Origin: Lepeophtheirus salmonis
Lineage: Eukaryota > Arthropoda > Copepoda > Siphonostomatoida > Caligidae
Length of the DNA stretch: 64,000 nucleotides
Direction: 5' to 3'
Assembly: GCF_016086655.4 (NCBI RefSeq)
Contig: NC_052133.2
Coordinates: 11,554,301-11,618,300 of the forward strand
Every line of letters starts with the position of its first letter. Positions within the stretch are counted from its first letter, which is position 1. Positions 23,985 through 36,989 of this stretch are shown in pieces. The notes below the pieces were generated by a model, which saw nothing but the letters and a program-made list of their open reading frames with translations, was not told where the DNA came from and made no database searches. The position numbers and the translations under genes are program-made.

Positions 23985-25070
23985 GTTCACGTCTCTTTTG
24001 TTATAAAAGAAGCATTTTTGAGTCCAATATTGGAACCACATTCTACTTCTGGATAGTATAACGCCAACCATTTGAATAATATATCCTCCAAAACTCTTCT
24101 TGAAATGCTTTGGATTATATATTTTTGAAATAGGGTATCAAAAGCTTTTGCAAAATAATTTCTCATTAACGATACATTATTTTCAGATTCTAATAGGATT
24201 TGTATTGTAAAAGTCACATTGACTTTTAATTTCCTTTAATGAAATCATACTGTTCAGTATGCACTATTAAACCTATTAGCAAGAACATCATAGAATATTT
24301 TATAAATAACATTTTGCATTGTTACATGACGCAGGTTATCCAAATATCTAGGATCTGTTATGGGGTTTGGAGTGAAAACAATATTTCCGTCAGATACAAA
24401 ACCAGGAAAATATCCAGTTGACATAATCTTTTCATAAAAACAAAGAAGAATGAAAGCCATTTGATTTGATTATTTATAATAACATTCAAAAGTAAATCCA
24501 GAAGGGTCAGGGGCGTAATTGGAAATATTTGTTTTAATTTCTTCAACACTCATATGCCATTCATTGACGTTATTGTTTTCTACAGACTTATGGACGGATC
24601 TATATATTTTACAAATATAGTCATAGCAACAATTTTAATTTCACATCTAAAGCATTGATTCATTTTTCGACAATCAAAACAACCATAGAGTTTCCAATAA
24701 AAATATTTAATTTCACCACAAGTAATTTATGGATTTTGAGAAATTTTGTCATCAGTTTTAAATATTGATATATTTTTTTAGCGTTTTTAATACTTTTGTT
24801 GTACAACTTGTAATCTTGAGTGTGATAAGTCCTCAATGTTGTCTTTTTCTCTTGACATTAGATCAAGTTCTTTTTTATCTTGTATAGACAGTTCTTAATT
24901 AGAAATGTTCTCCAAATTATTTAGACGACTAATTATTTAATGTGATCTTCCGACTAGCTTTTTAGCATATTTTTTAAGCATTTCCTCTAACTAAAAAAAA
25001 AAGTTTCCTTTATTGTTTAAAATTGCGTTCGTGCATTAAATTAAATTAATAATTTTGATATTAACATAAG
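23985..25070 (-). mobile_element. Second L1/Tx1-like LINE remnant (reverse transcriptase)
   Basis: Reading the minus strand from 24556: SVEEIKTNISNYAPDPSGFT (usual form ...SPGPDGFT), then FYEKIMSTGYFPGFVSDG, DNLRHVTMQNVIYKIFYDVL and ANRF (usual form L.N.RPITLLN..YKI..K.LA.R), then NYFAKAFDTLFQKYI (catalytic block; the D is N). Sequence at 24600-25070 shows the weaker inter-domain coding seen upstream of L1 reverse transcriptases. Stops and shifts separate the blocks. The rest of the palm is gone. It differs clearly from the copy at 5850-8450, so the two are different families or old copies. Confidence 0.75.
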
Positions 25071-25349
25071 GATAGACTTTAAGCTCCATGATTGTTTATT
25101 TTTTATCATCTATGAATAAGTGCCAATTTTGAAAAAATTAGTAATTGAGTGAAAACATGTATTACATCCGTCCTCAGTCTCTAAATCTTATTAATTATAA
25201 ATTCAGAATTGGCCTTAAATATTGTAAGTCCTTAAGCAAAACGTTTTGCACAGAGTGCAGATCCCAATATGGTTAGGTTTAAGTATAAAAAATGAGTCAA
25301 GTGCCGGTTCTATCGTGAATGGAGACTGGGTCCAGAATAAATGTGCAGA

Positions 25350-25830
25350 TCTCATTTCTCATTCAAAATTTGATGCTGAATCTTTCTTGTTAGAAGATAA
25401 AATACAGCCCTATTGGAAATTTTGCATTTGTTTAGTGTTTTTTTTAATGCCTCTTTTTCACAAAGGAAACTGAAGTTATTTTTCCAATCAGGTGGTGTAC
25501 TCTTGTACGGGTAATTGACTTCTTCAGGGGCTCCACAGACGAATGATACTTGGGACATCCCTCATGCTCGACACTCCCCCCCGAGATAAAAATAGCCTGG
25601 GCTCAGGTCAGGCCTGTTTGCAGGCCAAAAACCTGCACTCCAAAAGTGAGGACATTTTGTGGCCAAGACATACTGCACATTTTTGTCCTTGTGGGCCGGT
25701 GCACTGTCTTGTTGGAATGAGTATCTTTTTCTTTGGGCTACTCCCTCCATCCAGGAAATTTAAATTAAAAGTGCAAACCAGTACGATGTCAAAGTTGGAT
25801 CTGTACGATGTATTGCGGGCCTGACGAACT
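25350..25830 (-). mobile_element. Mariner transposase C-terminal fragment
   Basis: On the minus strand: YSFQQDSAPAHKDKNVQYVL, then a WPANRPDLSPGYFYLGGECR block, equivalent to the mariner QDSAPAHKA... and WPPNSPDLSPLDYFVWGECE motifs that carry the second and third catalytic acidic residues. A frameshifted continuation (EPLKKSITRTRVHHLIG) extends to about 25450. The third catalytic aspartate is lost (P.YF). N-terminus and ends not found. Confidence 0.8.
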
Positions 25831-26858
25831 AAATTGTTGCTTATTCATTGTTTTGAAAATAATAAAATTAGCATCACACTTAGCATAATTGCTCACAAAT
25901 GTCAGAATATATTGCTATTATGTTCTGACAGCTGTCTTTTGAAGGTCAGTACTAACTGAAAATGAGGTGAATTAATAAAATAGTCCCATTATTGTGTTAT
26001 ATACATTTGGTTATAAAAAAATTAATGAAAATAATATGTTGGTATGGTATTTGATTAATCCATCTATAAGTTCATACATGTCGTTCATTGAAAATAGAGC
26101 TTCTTAATCCTATTGTGAGATTTTATAATTGATTTCTTACGTGCGTATGTCTAGTTGAATTAGTGTTAAGAAAGAAATACTTAACATCAATAGGGAAAAC
26201 CATTAAAAAAAATCATTCCTTGTCTGTATAAAAAGGGAAAAAATTATGAAATATTAAATCCGATTTATTCACTAAAAAATAGAATATTATATATTTTACA
26301 TATATATATATATAGCTTTTTATATATGTATAGTCAAGCTTGGAGCTCATTAATTATAGAATTATGCCTTAGAGAATATATATTTGAAAATGGACGACGA
26401 TACCAGAAGGATTATAATCATTTATTCAGTTGTTTATTATATATATATATATTTAACTCAGAATTGAAAAATCCATTTGGACTAACGCAGTTACCAAAAT
26501 CAATATTTAGGAACATTTTTAGAAGAATATATTTTTATAACATCAAAATAATTGATTTTTCTTCTTCGCTTCTACGCATTACCTCACTAACATCAAAAAT
26601 TACAAAGTATCTTGTAGTCAACAGTCAGTTTATTTTCTTCCTTTCTCCTTAACAATTTTCTCAACATTGTCATTGGTTGGATTTGAAGGGCCTCTGATTA
26701 AGCTGTGCACTATTTTGAATAATTGATTATAAAAAAATAAATACATAATAAGGCATGAACAAAGTAAAAAATATATATATTATCTTCAATATCGTGTGAC
26801 AGTCTGTAGCTTGTTTTAAGAAATTGGCGCATGCTTAGAAATTTTTTAAAGTGACTTC
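25831..26858. other. AT-rich spacer before the P-like element
   Basis: Contains (TA)n runs near 26300 and 26440. No gene recognised. Confidence 0.4.
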
Positions 26859-26866
26859 TCTGTGAG
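26859..26866 (+). repeat. 8-bp target-site duplication, left
   Basis: TCTGTGAG, directly abutting the element end CAAGGTGACTAT. The identical octamer follows the right end at 29833-29840. Eight bp is the P-element target-site size. Confidence 0.85.
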
Positions 26867-29832
26867 CAAGGTGACTATATATAAAGCTGACGCAATGAGG
26901 ATCTTCTTAGACAGTCTGGTTGGTGTTAGCTGACTTAGTCGACATAGGCACATCACTGTTGCGGCAGTTCAGATATTATAGGCATTTTACATCCAATGAT
27001 TTTGAGCGGAATCTCTAGGCTGAGTTTCTTGACTTAAAGGGCAGGAAGAAATTAACAAGGGGTACATTCCCCTCACTCCATATTCTCTTGCGTCTCCCAG
27101 TTCAGATGAACCTAAATCCTCCAAAGATATTCGTCAGGAAACTCACAAAATGAAACAGCTTGTGAAATAACTATTGGAAGCAAGTAAGGTCCAGGAAACC
27201 AGTACAGAGTCGGAAACATAGGCTGATAATGAAGGGCTTATGGAAATTTGTAGCAGGATCACTGAGTCCCAATAAGAGCCTTTGACCATGATGCAAAGCA
27301 CTCAGGTTCACGTTTACAAATTCGAAATAGGAATCCAGTTTGAGGAGGCAAATGGGTCTTTGTTTTGGGAGTGCAAATGGAAAAAATTGCAAAAATAACT
27401 TTCTTTGACGAAAAGGAAATTGTGTCGGTACAAAACCAAGTGCAAGTTACTAAACTCAAAGAAGTTTAAACAAAATTTAATAAGGGCCACACTAGAAAAG
27501 AGCCACTCCAAAATCCAAGTAAGAAGAATTAAAAATCCATTTTAAGAATTTTAATCGAGGATACTCGAAAAATGATGTAACCAGTTCCCTCATCTTACAA
27601 GGCATTAGTTCTCGAGCCTTTGAATATTTACGTTCCAGGAAACTTCTTCCATTGCCCAGTCATCAGACTCAAGAAATCTTTTTACAAGATTTTAAGTATG
27701 AACCTGGCTTCCTCGAAGATAGCATTCTTACCTAGGGAAAAAAATGCAGGTTGCAATGGAGAGAGGGCTTTTTCATGTAAGGAAGCTACCAATATATGTA
27801 AAATTCGACACACATATGAAAAAGAAATTATTGTTCTCCATCATTGAAAGGGTTAACAAATTGGAATTTTAATCAAAGCAATTGCTTTTGATTTAGGTAA
27901 CAAATCATTAATAATATCCCAGTTACAGCTCTCTCTGGACAACTTTTCATTTCAAAATCCTGTGAATAGAAAATGCCAAATTTATGCCTTCTCTGACTCT
28001 CCTCATTTGCTCAAATGATTTCAAAATGATTTATTAGATCATGGTCACATTTTCAATGATTTGGATGGTAATTCTGCAAGTTTGACTAAAGAGGACTTCC
28101 AAGACCTTCTTGAACAAGATTGTGGTGAGTTGAAGATAACCTAATCCCGTCTTGAATGTATTGGAAATGCAAAATAACGAGTAAGAACTGCGGCGTAGCT
28201 TTTATCTGACATAATGGCCAGAGCATTTTTATTCATCTATGGGCACAAGAAAGAATCTCAGTCTACAATCATTCAAATAGTTAATGATTGGTTTGACTGT
28301 ATAAATGCTAGTAAATCATACAGTAAAAAAACAACTTTCTTTTGTGTTGGGTATACATTTTGAAGAAAAGATGCATGCTCTGAACGAAATGGAACGGTTA
28401 GTTTTTTCCATGAAAGTGATGGGGAACAATTTTCAGCTTCCATTTCAAAAGGAAATTTTAATATCCATTCGTTCAACAAAATCACTATTTTAAAGGATAA
28501 TGGAATGAAATTTGTTTTAACCACTTATCTAAATCAAGATTGCCTGGAGAGTGTATTCTCACGGATTCGTGTCATCACAGGATTAATCACTTATCCATCC
28601 CCTGTGGAAGTCCTCGGAAGTCTAAAAGTAACTTTAATTGGGAAAAAATATGAACTTGTCTTAATAAATCCAGCTATTGAAGAGTTGTTAAATGATGAAG
28701 ATGATGGCAATATAGTTTCTAAATCAATAACGGGTAAAATATACAAGAAAATGAGAATGATGAAGATGCAACTAAATCATAGGAAACTTTACAAAATTCT
28801 GGACTTCTTGAAGCCCTTGAAGCCAAAAAAGTAATTACAGCAGATAACAAAAGAATCATCTCAAGTTTCCAATGCTTGTTCAGATCAAAGTATGGCTTAT
28901 ATTACAGGATTTAAAGACTCTTATCCAAATCTAGGGAAAAGGACATTTGACTTCAGATTTTATGAAAAAACTTATAGCCCTTGGATTGAATTGGTTTCTA
29001 AGGGAGGCCTTACGATCCCCTTGTGTGAGTTTTTAAAATTTTGTCATTGTCTGGAAAAACATTTCAATCCTTTTCATTGTAACCATGAAGACGTAATTGA
29101 CAAAAACCCAAATGTATTTTAAAGGCTGCATAATCATCTAATTGAATTATATCCTAACTGGCCTAAAGGGGTCATCATATCCTTTGTGAAAACAAGAATT
29201 AGAGTAAATAAACTTAATAAAAAGCTCAAAGTGAAACATGCAAGTACTAATCTGAGAAAACTTAGACAGATTGGTCAATTTACAAATTAATATTTATTAT
29301 TCATGTATGTATGTAAAAAAATATATATGCTATAATTGTGCTTATTGCTATTCTTTTATTCATCACTCTTATATTATTTAATATAATGGCAAATTAGATA
29401 TTATACATAAATCATATCAATATAAGCTTACATACAGATAGTTCATTATTATTAATATGCAAATTAATGTTAGTGCTTATAAATAATTAGCTCTGAATTT
29501 GATTTTATTATTCTATAAAGTATCCAGCAAGGATATCGTCAAGTTTCATAACAATCGAAATAAGTATTGAGAAGGATTTACTTTTATAGATAGAAATGTC
29601 CATATAAGTGATTTTTTTTGTTTTTTTTTATACTTTTTGGCATGGTCCTAAGTTTACCGTTTTGTACTATAAATGAATTTTCATTTATGTCCTGATTTTA
29701 AAATTATTACTTTACAATTATATAGACCTCAACAGTGATGTATTTAAAATTTCCTTCTTCTCTTGATAATGAAAAAAAAAAACACAAGCGTAGAATTTCC
29801 TTTCTGCCTCTCCTTCATAAATAGTCACCTTG
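26867..29832 (+). mobile_element. P-element-like transposon, 2966 bp, with bounded ends
   Basis: The left end reads CAAGGTGACTATATATAAAG and the reverse complement of the right end CAAGGTGACTATTTATGAAG: 12 bases perfect, 18 of 20 overall, with weaker similarity for about 15 more. Both ends abut the same octamer TCTGTGAG, which fixes the boundaries exactly. Inside, in order on the plus strand, are THAP-like and P-transposase segments (see next entry). At about 3 kb it has the length of a full P element, so it decayed mainly by point mutation rather than deletion. P elements move by cut-and-paste using a GTP-dependent transposase. Confidence 0.9.
26990..29290 (+). pseudogene. P-element/THAP9-type transposase, multiply broken
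   Basis: Segments in family order: a probable THAP-domain end (DFERN..EFLDLKGRKKLTRG, ~27000); SSRAFEYLRSRKLLPLPSHQ and KYEPGF (~27606-27720, the Y.YLR....LPLPS..T motif); YAFSDSPHLLK then FQNDLLDHGHIF (~27985-28060, matching D.PHLLK.IRN.LLD.G); IIQIVNDWFDCINA (~28270); FQKEILISIRST, then FVLTTYLNQDCLESVFSRIR and TYPSPVEVLG (28440-28620, matching the T..LNQD.LE..FS.IR signature); MAYITGFKDSYPNLG, SPWIELVSKGGLTIPL and FHCN (28890-29080); ISFVKTRIRVNKLNKKLK (~29175-29230). Stops and frameshifts separate most blocks, so it is inactive. The assignment rests on five or more independent motifs. A relic of a domesticated THAP9-like gene is unlikely given the flanking ends. Confidence 0.88.
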
Positions 29833-29840
29833 TCTGTGAG
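29833..29840 (+). repeat. 8-bp target-site duplication, right
   Basis: TCTGTGAG, identical to 26859-26866, directly after the right inverted end (ATAGTCACCTTG). Confidence 0.85.
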
Positions 29841-31959
29841 TAACATAATAATTTTATTTTTTTAAATGATCATTTAAGGAGTTGTTATATTTCGCCACAA
29901 GACAGCACCCCTCTCTTTTGGTTCGTTTATAAACGAATATAAGTAACCAACGCTCATTCCCTATTGTTGTGAATTTAATTTTGGGCCTATTTTTTTTTTT
30001 ACATTATAGTATTACATTTACTTCATCTGATATTTTATATTTTATCTGTATTTATATTCTCTCTATTAACTATCCACCTCCCTTATTTTCTTTATTCGAA
30101 TTTTCTGAACAACGTCGTCTTGTCTAGCTGTTTTATTGATTTGTAACCGTAATTTTGCCATCAAAAATGAACACAAATAAGTCATGTTAAACTATGAAAA
30201 GGTCTCGTTGGAATCAGGATTATTCAGCCGATTTCGATACGTCAAAAAGGGCAGTTTTTGCCAATTCCCATGTATTGGTACATCCTGCTAAATATTAAGT
30301 TATAAAATCACGTGTGTCCCCAAAAAGTCAAAGGAGGTTTCCCATGGACCATTTGGAGGAAGAATAAAACATGTTGAATCTCAAGAAAGTTTTCTTGAAT
30401 TTCGTACGTACAATTCCGATGTTGGTCCTTAAAAATCGGCGAAATATTATGGATTTGAATTATTCCTTGATCATTTAGAGTTGTGTTATTTCCGAATTTT
30501 GCAACACATAATATTTAATAATCATAACCCCTTAACGCACAAGATCTAACATTATAATAAATAAATAATCAAAAGCAACAATAGTCCATAATGTACTTTA
30601 GGCCTGAGTTCGTAGAAAAAATAAAGAAAAATTACTACCTTTCTCCTTTTAGATATTTTTATCCTAATTGATTAAGAATTAATCAAGTTTTTAGGATATA
30701 CATAGTTGCGATATTTCAAAATAAATCAAACTAACATTAATATTATTTTATAAGCACCAATTTGTGTTACACAAAATGCTAAGATATATCTCTAAGCCAA
30801 GAATGGATATTTAGAAGTAGCCATGTGCTAAAAAGTCTCAATATTGTAATGTGAATACTTTCTGTTGAATAATGCAAAAATGAGTTCAACCCATTACGTG
30901 CTTGCACTGGCACGAAATGTATAATTATGATTTCTTTTTATTTCAGGACACAACTCGTTTATCTACCATGATTCCTTTTACGAAATTTCATAAAAACAAT
31001 ACACCAAATGGACTTGTCTTTTTAGAAAAACTAAAGGTAGAATTATATCTTACAGGGATAGATTCATTTTTTCCAGCTTAACCCATAAAGAACTTTCCTG
31101 TCAAATTAATACTTGAATACTTTTCTAGGATTTTCAACAACCAAGTACAAAAACTCATATTATGTTATTAAAAAGTATTTCAGATCGATATAATGTATTT
31201 GATTAAATATTTCAGCTTTATTTAACCCCGTACTTCATTTATTTTTTAGAACGCCATATCTAAAAATTCCTTGCTATAAAAAAAAATTATATTTAAGATG
31301 AAACAACATATATTATTCAAGCTAGAGCCATTAACATCAATTTTTATAAATAAGAGGAAGCAAAGTTTGCAAAAGCAAAGCAAAAAGGCAAACTTTATCT
31401 CATCAATATCAGAATTTCTTAAAATGGGTACCCCATAGTTTTCTTTAAGGCTTGATTTATCATTGATTGCGAGTTTATCAAAAATTTGTATAACAAAAAA
31501 TTCTGGTCTGAAAGATGTTTTTGCCAAAAGGTTTTAAACAAATTCTGTCTCAGTTTGGGCTCTTGATTTTAATTAGGATTTCAGTTTTTGTCCATCACAT
31601 TAGGATTGTAAGATAAAGATTTGAACAATTTTTGATGAAAATTGATCATTACATTAAAATAATCCAGCTAAAAATACACACAATTGACACTACAGGTTAT
31701 AATAATGGATTGCAGGATAGAAAAATAGGGACAAGGGGAAACATTTTTTTGCACGATGTACATTAGTTGTCATAACATTCCCTTCTTTTTTCTATAAAAT
31801 TTAATATAATCACTCTTTCAATGTACTATGAATGGATAAATTCATATAATATTTTGAAGAGCTAAAAGTCTATTAAATTTATCAATTAGTAGACTTTAAA
31901 AGATGCCCGACCGTTTTATATCTTAAATCTTGATGATTCTAATTTATTTAATTTAATAC
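29841..31959. other. No gene recognised
   Basis: A short frame at about 30196-30295 (MKRSRWNQDYSADFDTSKRA) looks like transposase-type coding and then breaks down; I cannot assign it. The rest is AT-rich. Confidence 0.35.
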
Positions 31960-32390
31960 AAGGTTGAAAGCACGAGAAAGCCTTCACCACTTGGTCTCTT
32001 GGCAAATCCTGGAATTCTTCCTTGATCCCAATGATAAAATGGTCTTTGATGTTGTTGGGGGTTCGTTTGGTTAGTCGTTAGATTGCGCCCTGTACAAAAA
32101 GTCCATCTGATTAAGATCCAGTGAGTTTGGTTGCCGAAAGTACGGGGAGATGAATCGTGAGTTGGACCCATTTGAGATTTGTTTTCGAGATGTTATTGCA
32201 ACAAAATCACCTTTAAAGGCCTCAAATTCCCTCTTAACCTTACAAACGAACGTCTCACGGAGTATCAGAGAACATTTGTTTATGCTGTCGCTTCCGTTAC
32301 AGATTTCAAGGAGGTGTCTGTACTTATTGCAAATATTTGGGAAAACGATTTCGTCAATTGATTGCATTTTTTTCCAACTGGTGTAGGTTT
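31960..32390 (-). mobile_element. Internally deleted mariner-like element
   Basis: On the minus strand from 32367: ICNGSDSINKCSLILRETF, then CKVKREFEAFKGDFVAITSR (helix-turn-helix N-terminus of a Tc1/mariner transposase) runs directly into ISPYFRQPNSLDLNQMDFLY, equivalent to the C-terminal PP.SPDLNPLDF.. motif, then a frameshifted tail. About 150 residues with the first two catalytic acidic positions are missing. Confidence 0.7.
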
Positions 32391-32537
32391 GAACAAGCTA
32401 TTAAAAAACTTCTTAAGTGCCTGCGTTTGCCCAAAAGAGGGCGCTAAAGTATTGGAATAGATAACTTAATCACTCTGAATAGAGTAGTTTTTTTTTTGTT
32501 AACAAATTCTATGAAGAAATTTAAAAAATATATCTAT

Positions 32538-32564
32538 TTACATATAATTAATAATTATATGTAA
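32538..32564. repeat. 27-bp near-perfect palindrome
   Basis: TTACATATAATTA and its inverse around one central base. Could be a cruciform-prone site or a chance AT palindrome. Confidence 0.6.
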
Positions 32565-32924
32565 ATTAAGATAGGAATCCATCTTTATTTGTTGCTGTCA
32601 TTACTCAACAAATTGATTTGTAACAATTAATAAATATAATTGTCAAGGGAAAATACAAATTGGGTAATATTTGTGGTAACAATGCAAACATCATTGGAGG
32701 GAAAATGTTATTTGTATTCAAATTACATTTTGTTGCAGAAAAGAGGGATCACATGCAGCGAAGTTATAACCGAAAACCCTTTGATTAGAAAGATTGTACT
32801 TCTGATCAAAGAAAAATATCTCAAATGATTGATGCATTATAAATATTTATAAGCACATGAATAATATGAAAGATAACTCTATATTATTATTTAGTAATAT
32901 TGTTTTCCCAGTATTTTTCAGTCG

Positions 32925-33285
32925 TTTCACACTAGACTGTCCAGAGAGCTATCAAAAAAGTAATTGGAAAGAGCCTTGTAAGGGCGGAGAGGCCTTTTTT
33001 GACATCATTAATGAAGGCTACACATATCCTTCGTTGCAAGACGTCACAAGCTATTTGAACTCTTTTTTGACACTTTTTGCCCCCTATATCCCCGATGTCA
33101 TACCCTTCCGCTACACCTTGTTGAGGGGAAGGCCAGCAGTGTCCGTCACCCAAACACCAAGGCCCTCAAAGCCACCGTAAAAATCACTGGGACGCTGTGA
33201 CAGAAGAGTGTATTTGTAGAGGATACCAGGACTTCTGTTGTCGCCCGGAATCAATGATTGCTGCTATGGGCGCTTATATTAATTA
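32925..33285 (+). mobile_element. Internally deleted mariner element
   Basis: One frame reads TVQRAIKKVIGKSLVRAERP and FLTSLMKATHILRC (N-terminal DNA-binding half), then passes straight to PPISPMSY, PSPKHQGPQSHRKNHWDAV and TEECICRGYQDFCCRPESMI, then AAMGAYIN, which is the mariner C-terminal end (usual form A.GG.I.). The central catalytic block (SDEK..., QDSAPAH) is absent. Stops and at least one frameshift remain. Confidence 0.78.
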
Positions 33286-36200
33286 TTCAGAGAGCTCAAA
33301 CCCACAACTACTTATATTATTAACTTTGTTAAAATTTTATTTTATTATTATTTTTAAAGTTTAAAGTTTATAATTCAATGTGTTCAGTTGTTAATGGACC
33401 ACTTGATATGTCGAACTATCAACGCAGAGATGAAGATATTTATTTTTCTGACGCCAATTCTCCCTGGCTTGGTAGAAATAATGATGACTAATATACTTTG
33501 TCTCAAAGTATTTGGGATCAGATATGGCCAAAACAAGGAATAGTTATTAATACCTTCAATGGTATTAAGAAAAAGGCAGTAAAAATTATATTTAAAATAA
33601 TGACGATAAATCAGGAATTTTGTTGAAGAAGAAGAAAAAAAGCAAAAATAAGAAAATATCAAAGTTTTTATTGATCCTAGGAAAAATAGATACTTAACTA
33701 TTTTTTTATGATGATTAATATTAATATTATGAATGAAATTATTGTTGATTTTAAATTCTAAGAAACATGAAAGTTTGTTTATTTTTGTTAAAGTGACAAA
33801 TTACTTAGAAAAAGTTTTAATATACGTGTGTATTCTTAGAAAAAATGTTATTAAGACTTCTAATAAATTATTTTATATATACTTTCCAAATCTATCTAAT
33901 TTTAAATACATACGCATTTTATTGGAGTCAGTCTAAGATAAAGTAGATCAATAAAATTTCTGAGATGCTTATATTGACAAGTGCATAGGGTTAAAGATGT
34001 ACGAATCGTTCTTTAATGATTCATTTTTTTAGATTTGTTGACCAAATATTAAAATTCCATAGTGGCTACAATTTGAAAAGGCAAATCTTTATATTTACTT
34101 ATGCACATTTGATTAACTTGATACTTTTCAAAAATAATTTAATCCAAACTTTGTTACTAGTCATTAAAGATGTATTCGATTTATATTATCTGAAGAGACA
34201 TAGATTCTGAGACTTCACTCGTTGGTAAAATTTTGTAGTTGGCAAACTGAGCAGTGTTTTATTTTTTAAAGCTGTTATCATTATTCTTTAATTCTATAGG
34301 AGATAATATATAAATATGAAGTTGCAAGTTGTGCGTGAGTTCATGAAAGATAGAGAGTAATTCTGATGATTTGTTGGGAACCTATGAGTATAAATCCTTT
34401 TGGGACTCAGGTTTTTGTGTATTACAGCTTAAGTAAGATTAATAAACGTGAGTTTTAGCAACGGGCGAAAATACTGTTGCATGGTGTAATTATTTTTTTT
34501 ACAAAATTTAGATATAGTATAAAATATGATTTATATTTAAAAAATGTATTTCTTTTCTAAAGAAAGTCAAAAACATATGCAGAAATTGTATAATAGATCA
34601 TTAAATTTTTGAGCTATTAAAATTTGTACGGAAACATTATCAAAAAATAAAAAACTATATTTGCTTTTAATATTAATATTTAGTTTTCTGACAAAATTTA
34701 TGTCTTGTGTTCAAAAATAACCTAATCAATTTAATACACCTATTCCAATAAAATGCCATGACATCTAAGCTGCTCTCCTTCCAAAAATTCCGAAATGTCA
34801 GGGTTACTATGTAGATTTTTTTTGTACGTTCTAAAAAGCGCATGATATACAACACAACATATATTTGTAGTTTTATACACATTGCATCCAGTCAAAGGTT
34901 GAAGCACACTTGAAATTAGATTTTTTTCACGAGTCATTTGTTTTATACGACCCAATCGAGTTGAGAGTAACTTAATGCTTGACACTAGTCAATTTGAATA
35001 GGAAACTAATAAATATGATGGAAAATATTAATAAATATATTTTTTTCTCAATTGTAACATCGATCATCGAAAAAACTACAATGTTCGTTTTTTAGACCCA
35101 AAAGATAAAAAATATTAAAAAAATATATATACAGGAAATATTAGCAAAGTATAATATATATTTTTCTTTAAATAGTTTCTTTTTCTGACAAAATTTGGAT
35201 ATCATATTTAGGTATCAAATTCTATGTAAAAAAACAAAAGAAATTCTCTTTCAAGGAAATTTAGATAAAAAGGCAATTAATTTTTTAACTACAAATAATC
35301 TGGGGAGTGAGAAATGGCTAGATTGAGATTTGAAATCGGATAGTCTGGTTAAAAGTTTAGAACTACTGTTCCTTAGCAAAATAAAGACTAAACAGAGTGT
35401 TCCTGCATATTTTAATATATGACGTAGATGTGATGACAATCCGTAAAAATACATCTTAGGAAGTCATTTAGAGCAGCTCAAGGGGACATTATATTGTTAA
35501 TATTGTATGCATATAATTTCAGTCTAATGTACTTTGACCTAAGAAAAAATAAAAATAATAAAGACATATTTCAATTAATTGTATTATAAATCAAAGTTTT
35601 TATATAAGTAAAACTTTTAAAATATAAAATTAAAACATGTCATTTTGAGTTCCAAATTTATTATATATATGTATTATTATATAGAATTAATGATATAAGA
35701 ACCCCATCGTTCCCTGTTTTATATATTTTTTTCTTCATACAACAATGTATTTATTTATTAATATGCTCACTAGGGTAATGACTTTCTTATACTTTTATAT
35801 CCCTGAAAACTGTATGAATTAATAAAACGTTAAATTAGAAAAAAATGTACATGCTTTATAAAGATTTTTGCAAAAAAATCACGCATAGAAGACTGTCAAT
35901 TTTTCTTAAGCTTATATGCAACATTTTGGATATACATTCTTATCATTCTTTTAAAACAAACTTAAGAATACCAACCATTCAAAATATAATCAAAATTCTT
36001 AGACTCCTCAAGAATAAAAATGAGTTGAAATACGGTCATTGTATTTAACAAATCTCAACGATGAGCTATCTTCTGATGACAGGATCCGTACAAATCTTGT
36101 ATTGATTTAACATTTTGAAAAAATGTAAATAGAAGAAGAAAAGTTGTTATGTAATATTTTGGTTGCCTCTCTATGACCTAACTATAAAAGATTCCTGACG

Positions 36201-36985
36201 CTTTTATTGATAAACAGGTTTAACAAACTTTTGAGCAAAGTATTAATATTAAAGATCTATATTTTTTTAGATATATGCATTGTCAGGATTTAGGACTCAT
36301 TGGAAATAAATACATTAGATTTTACCATTTTTGTGGGATACTATCAAATTGATAAATTGGTAAAAGTAAATTCTTTGGCAGTGCTTCAAAAATAGAAAAA
36401 ACTATGCACTAAAATATTATGGTAATGTTTTATTTATGACATCAACTTTATAAGAAATTTATGCGTGATGTTTTAACTATTTATTATCAAAAAAAGTAAC
36501 TTTAATGATTTTATTCTATGAGTTCACCTTTTATTATGAGAGAAAAGAATTTAAAAAAATAAAATGAAAAAGTAATCACCCTCTTGTACACTGCAATAAA
36601 ATTTTTTGTGAAAGGAGGTTACTTTATTTTCATATAATATGTATGTGTAAATAAACCATAGGTTGCTATATTTCATTGCAAAAAAATAGAACATTTTGAA
36701 TAAAAAAAGATGCCCCCCCCCCTTCCTGCTTGTTAATAACTGAATAGTGTTGTTTTTTTGGTAGTTGAAATTATGAATATTTCTTAATTTTATAATAACA
36801 TCTGATTTTATTTTTCATTAACGTTGACAGCAAAAAACCATTTTACCCAAAACTTGCAGTAGTATATAATTACAATTTTATCCTGTGTTTTTTTAATATC
36901 AGGGTTTCATTACGTAACCAAATGATTGGTTAAATATCTTTATGTTTTCATCTCATGTCTCTTAGTGTAAAAACGTAGAGCAAAA
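33286..36985. other. AT-rich stretch, no gene; contains one dispersed repeat
   Basis: Weak coding-like frame at 35260-35480 (GNLDKKAINFLTTNNLGSEK) without recognisable family. A C-run of 11-12 lies near 36711. Nothing else. Confidence 0.35.
34761..34810 (+). repeat. Dispersed GCTAAGCTGCTC motif, copy B
   Basis: CATCTAAGCTGCTCTCCTTC, then CAAAAATTCCGAAATGTCAG and GGTTACTATG. Related to 22461-22510 and 53497-53550. Confidence 0.6.
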
Positions 36986-36989
36986 AAAA

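Noticed and set aside
24506..24520. CAGGGGCGTAATTG as a transposon end
   Set aside because: It lies within the LINE coding text (NISNYAPDPSG on the minus strand), so it is part of that gene.
30196..30480. Possible transposase start (MKRSRWNQDYSADF)
   Set aside because: Only about 33 codons before breakdown, and no family-specific residues such as a zinc finger; too weak to call.
31246..31527. 93-codon minus-strand frame
   Set aside because: Hydrophobic, AT-driven composition with no recognised motif.
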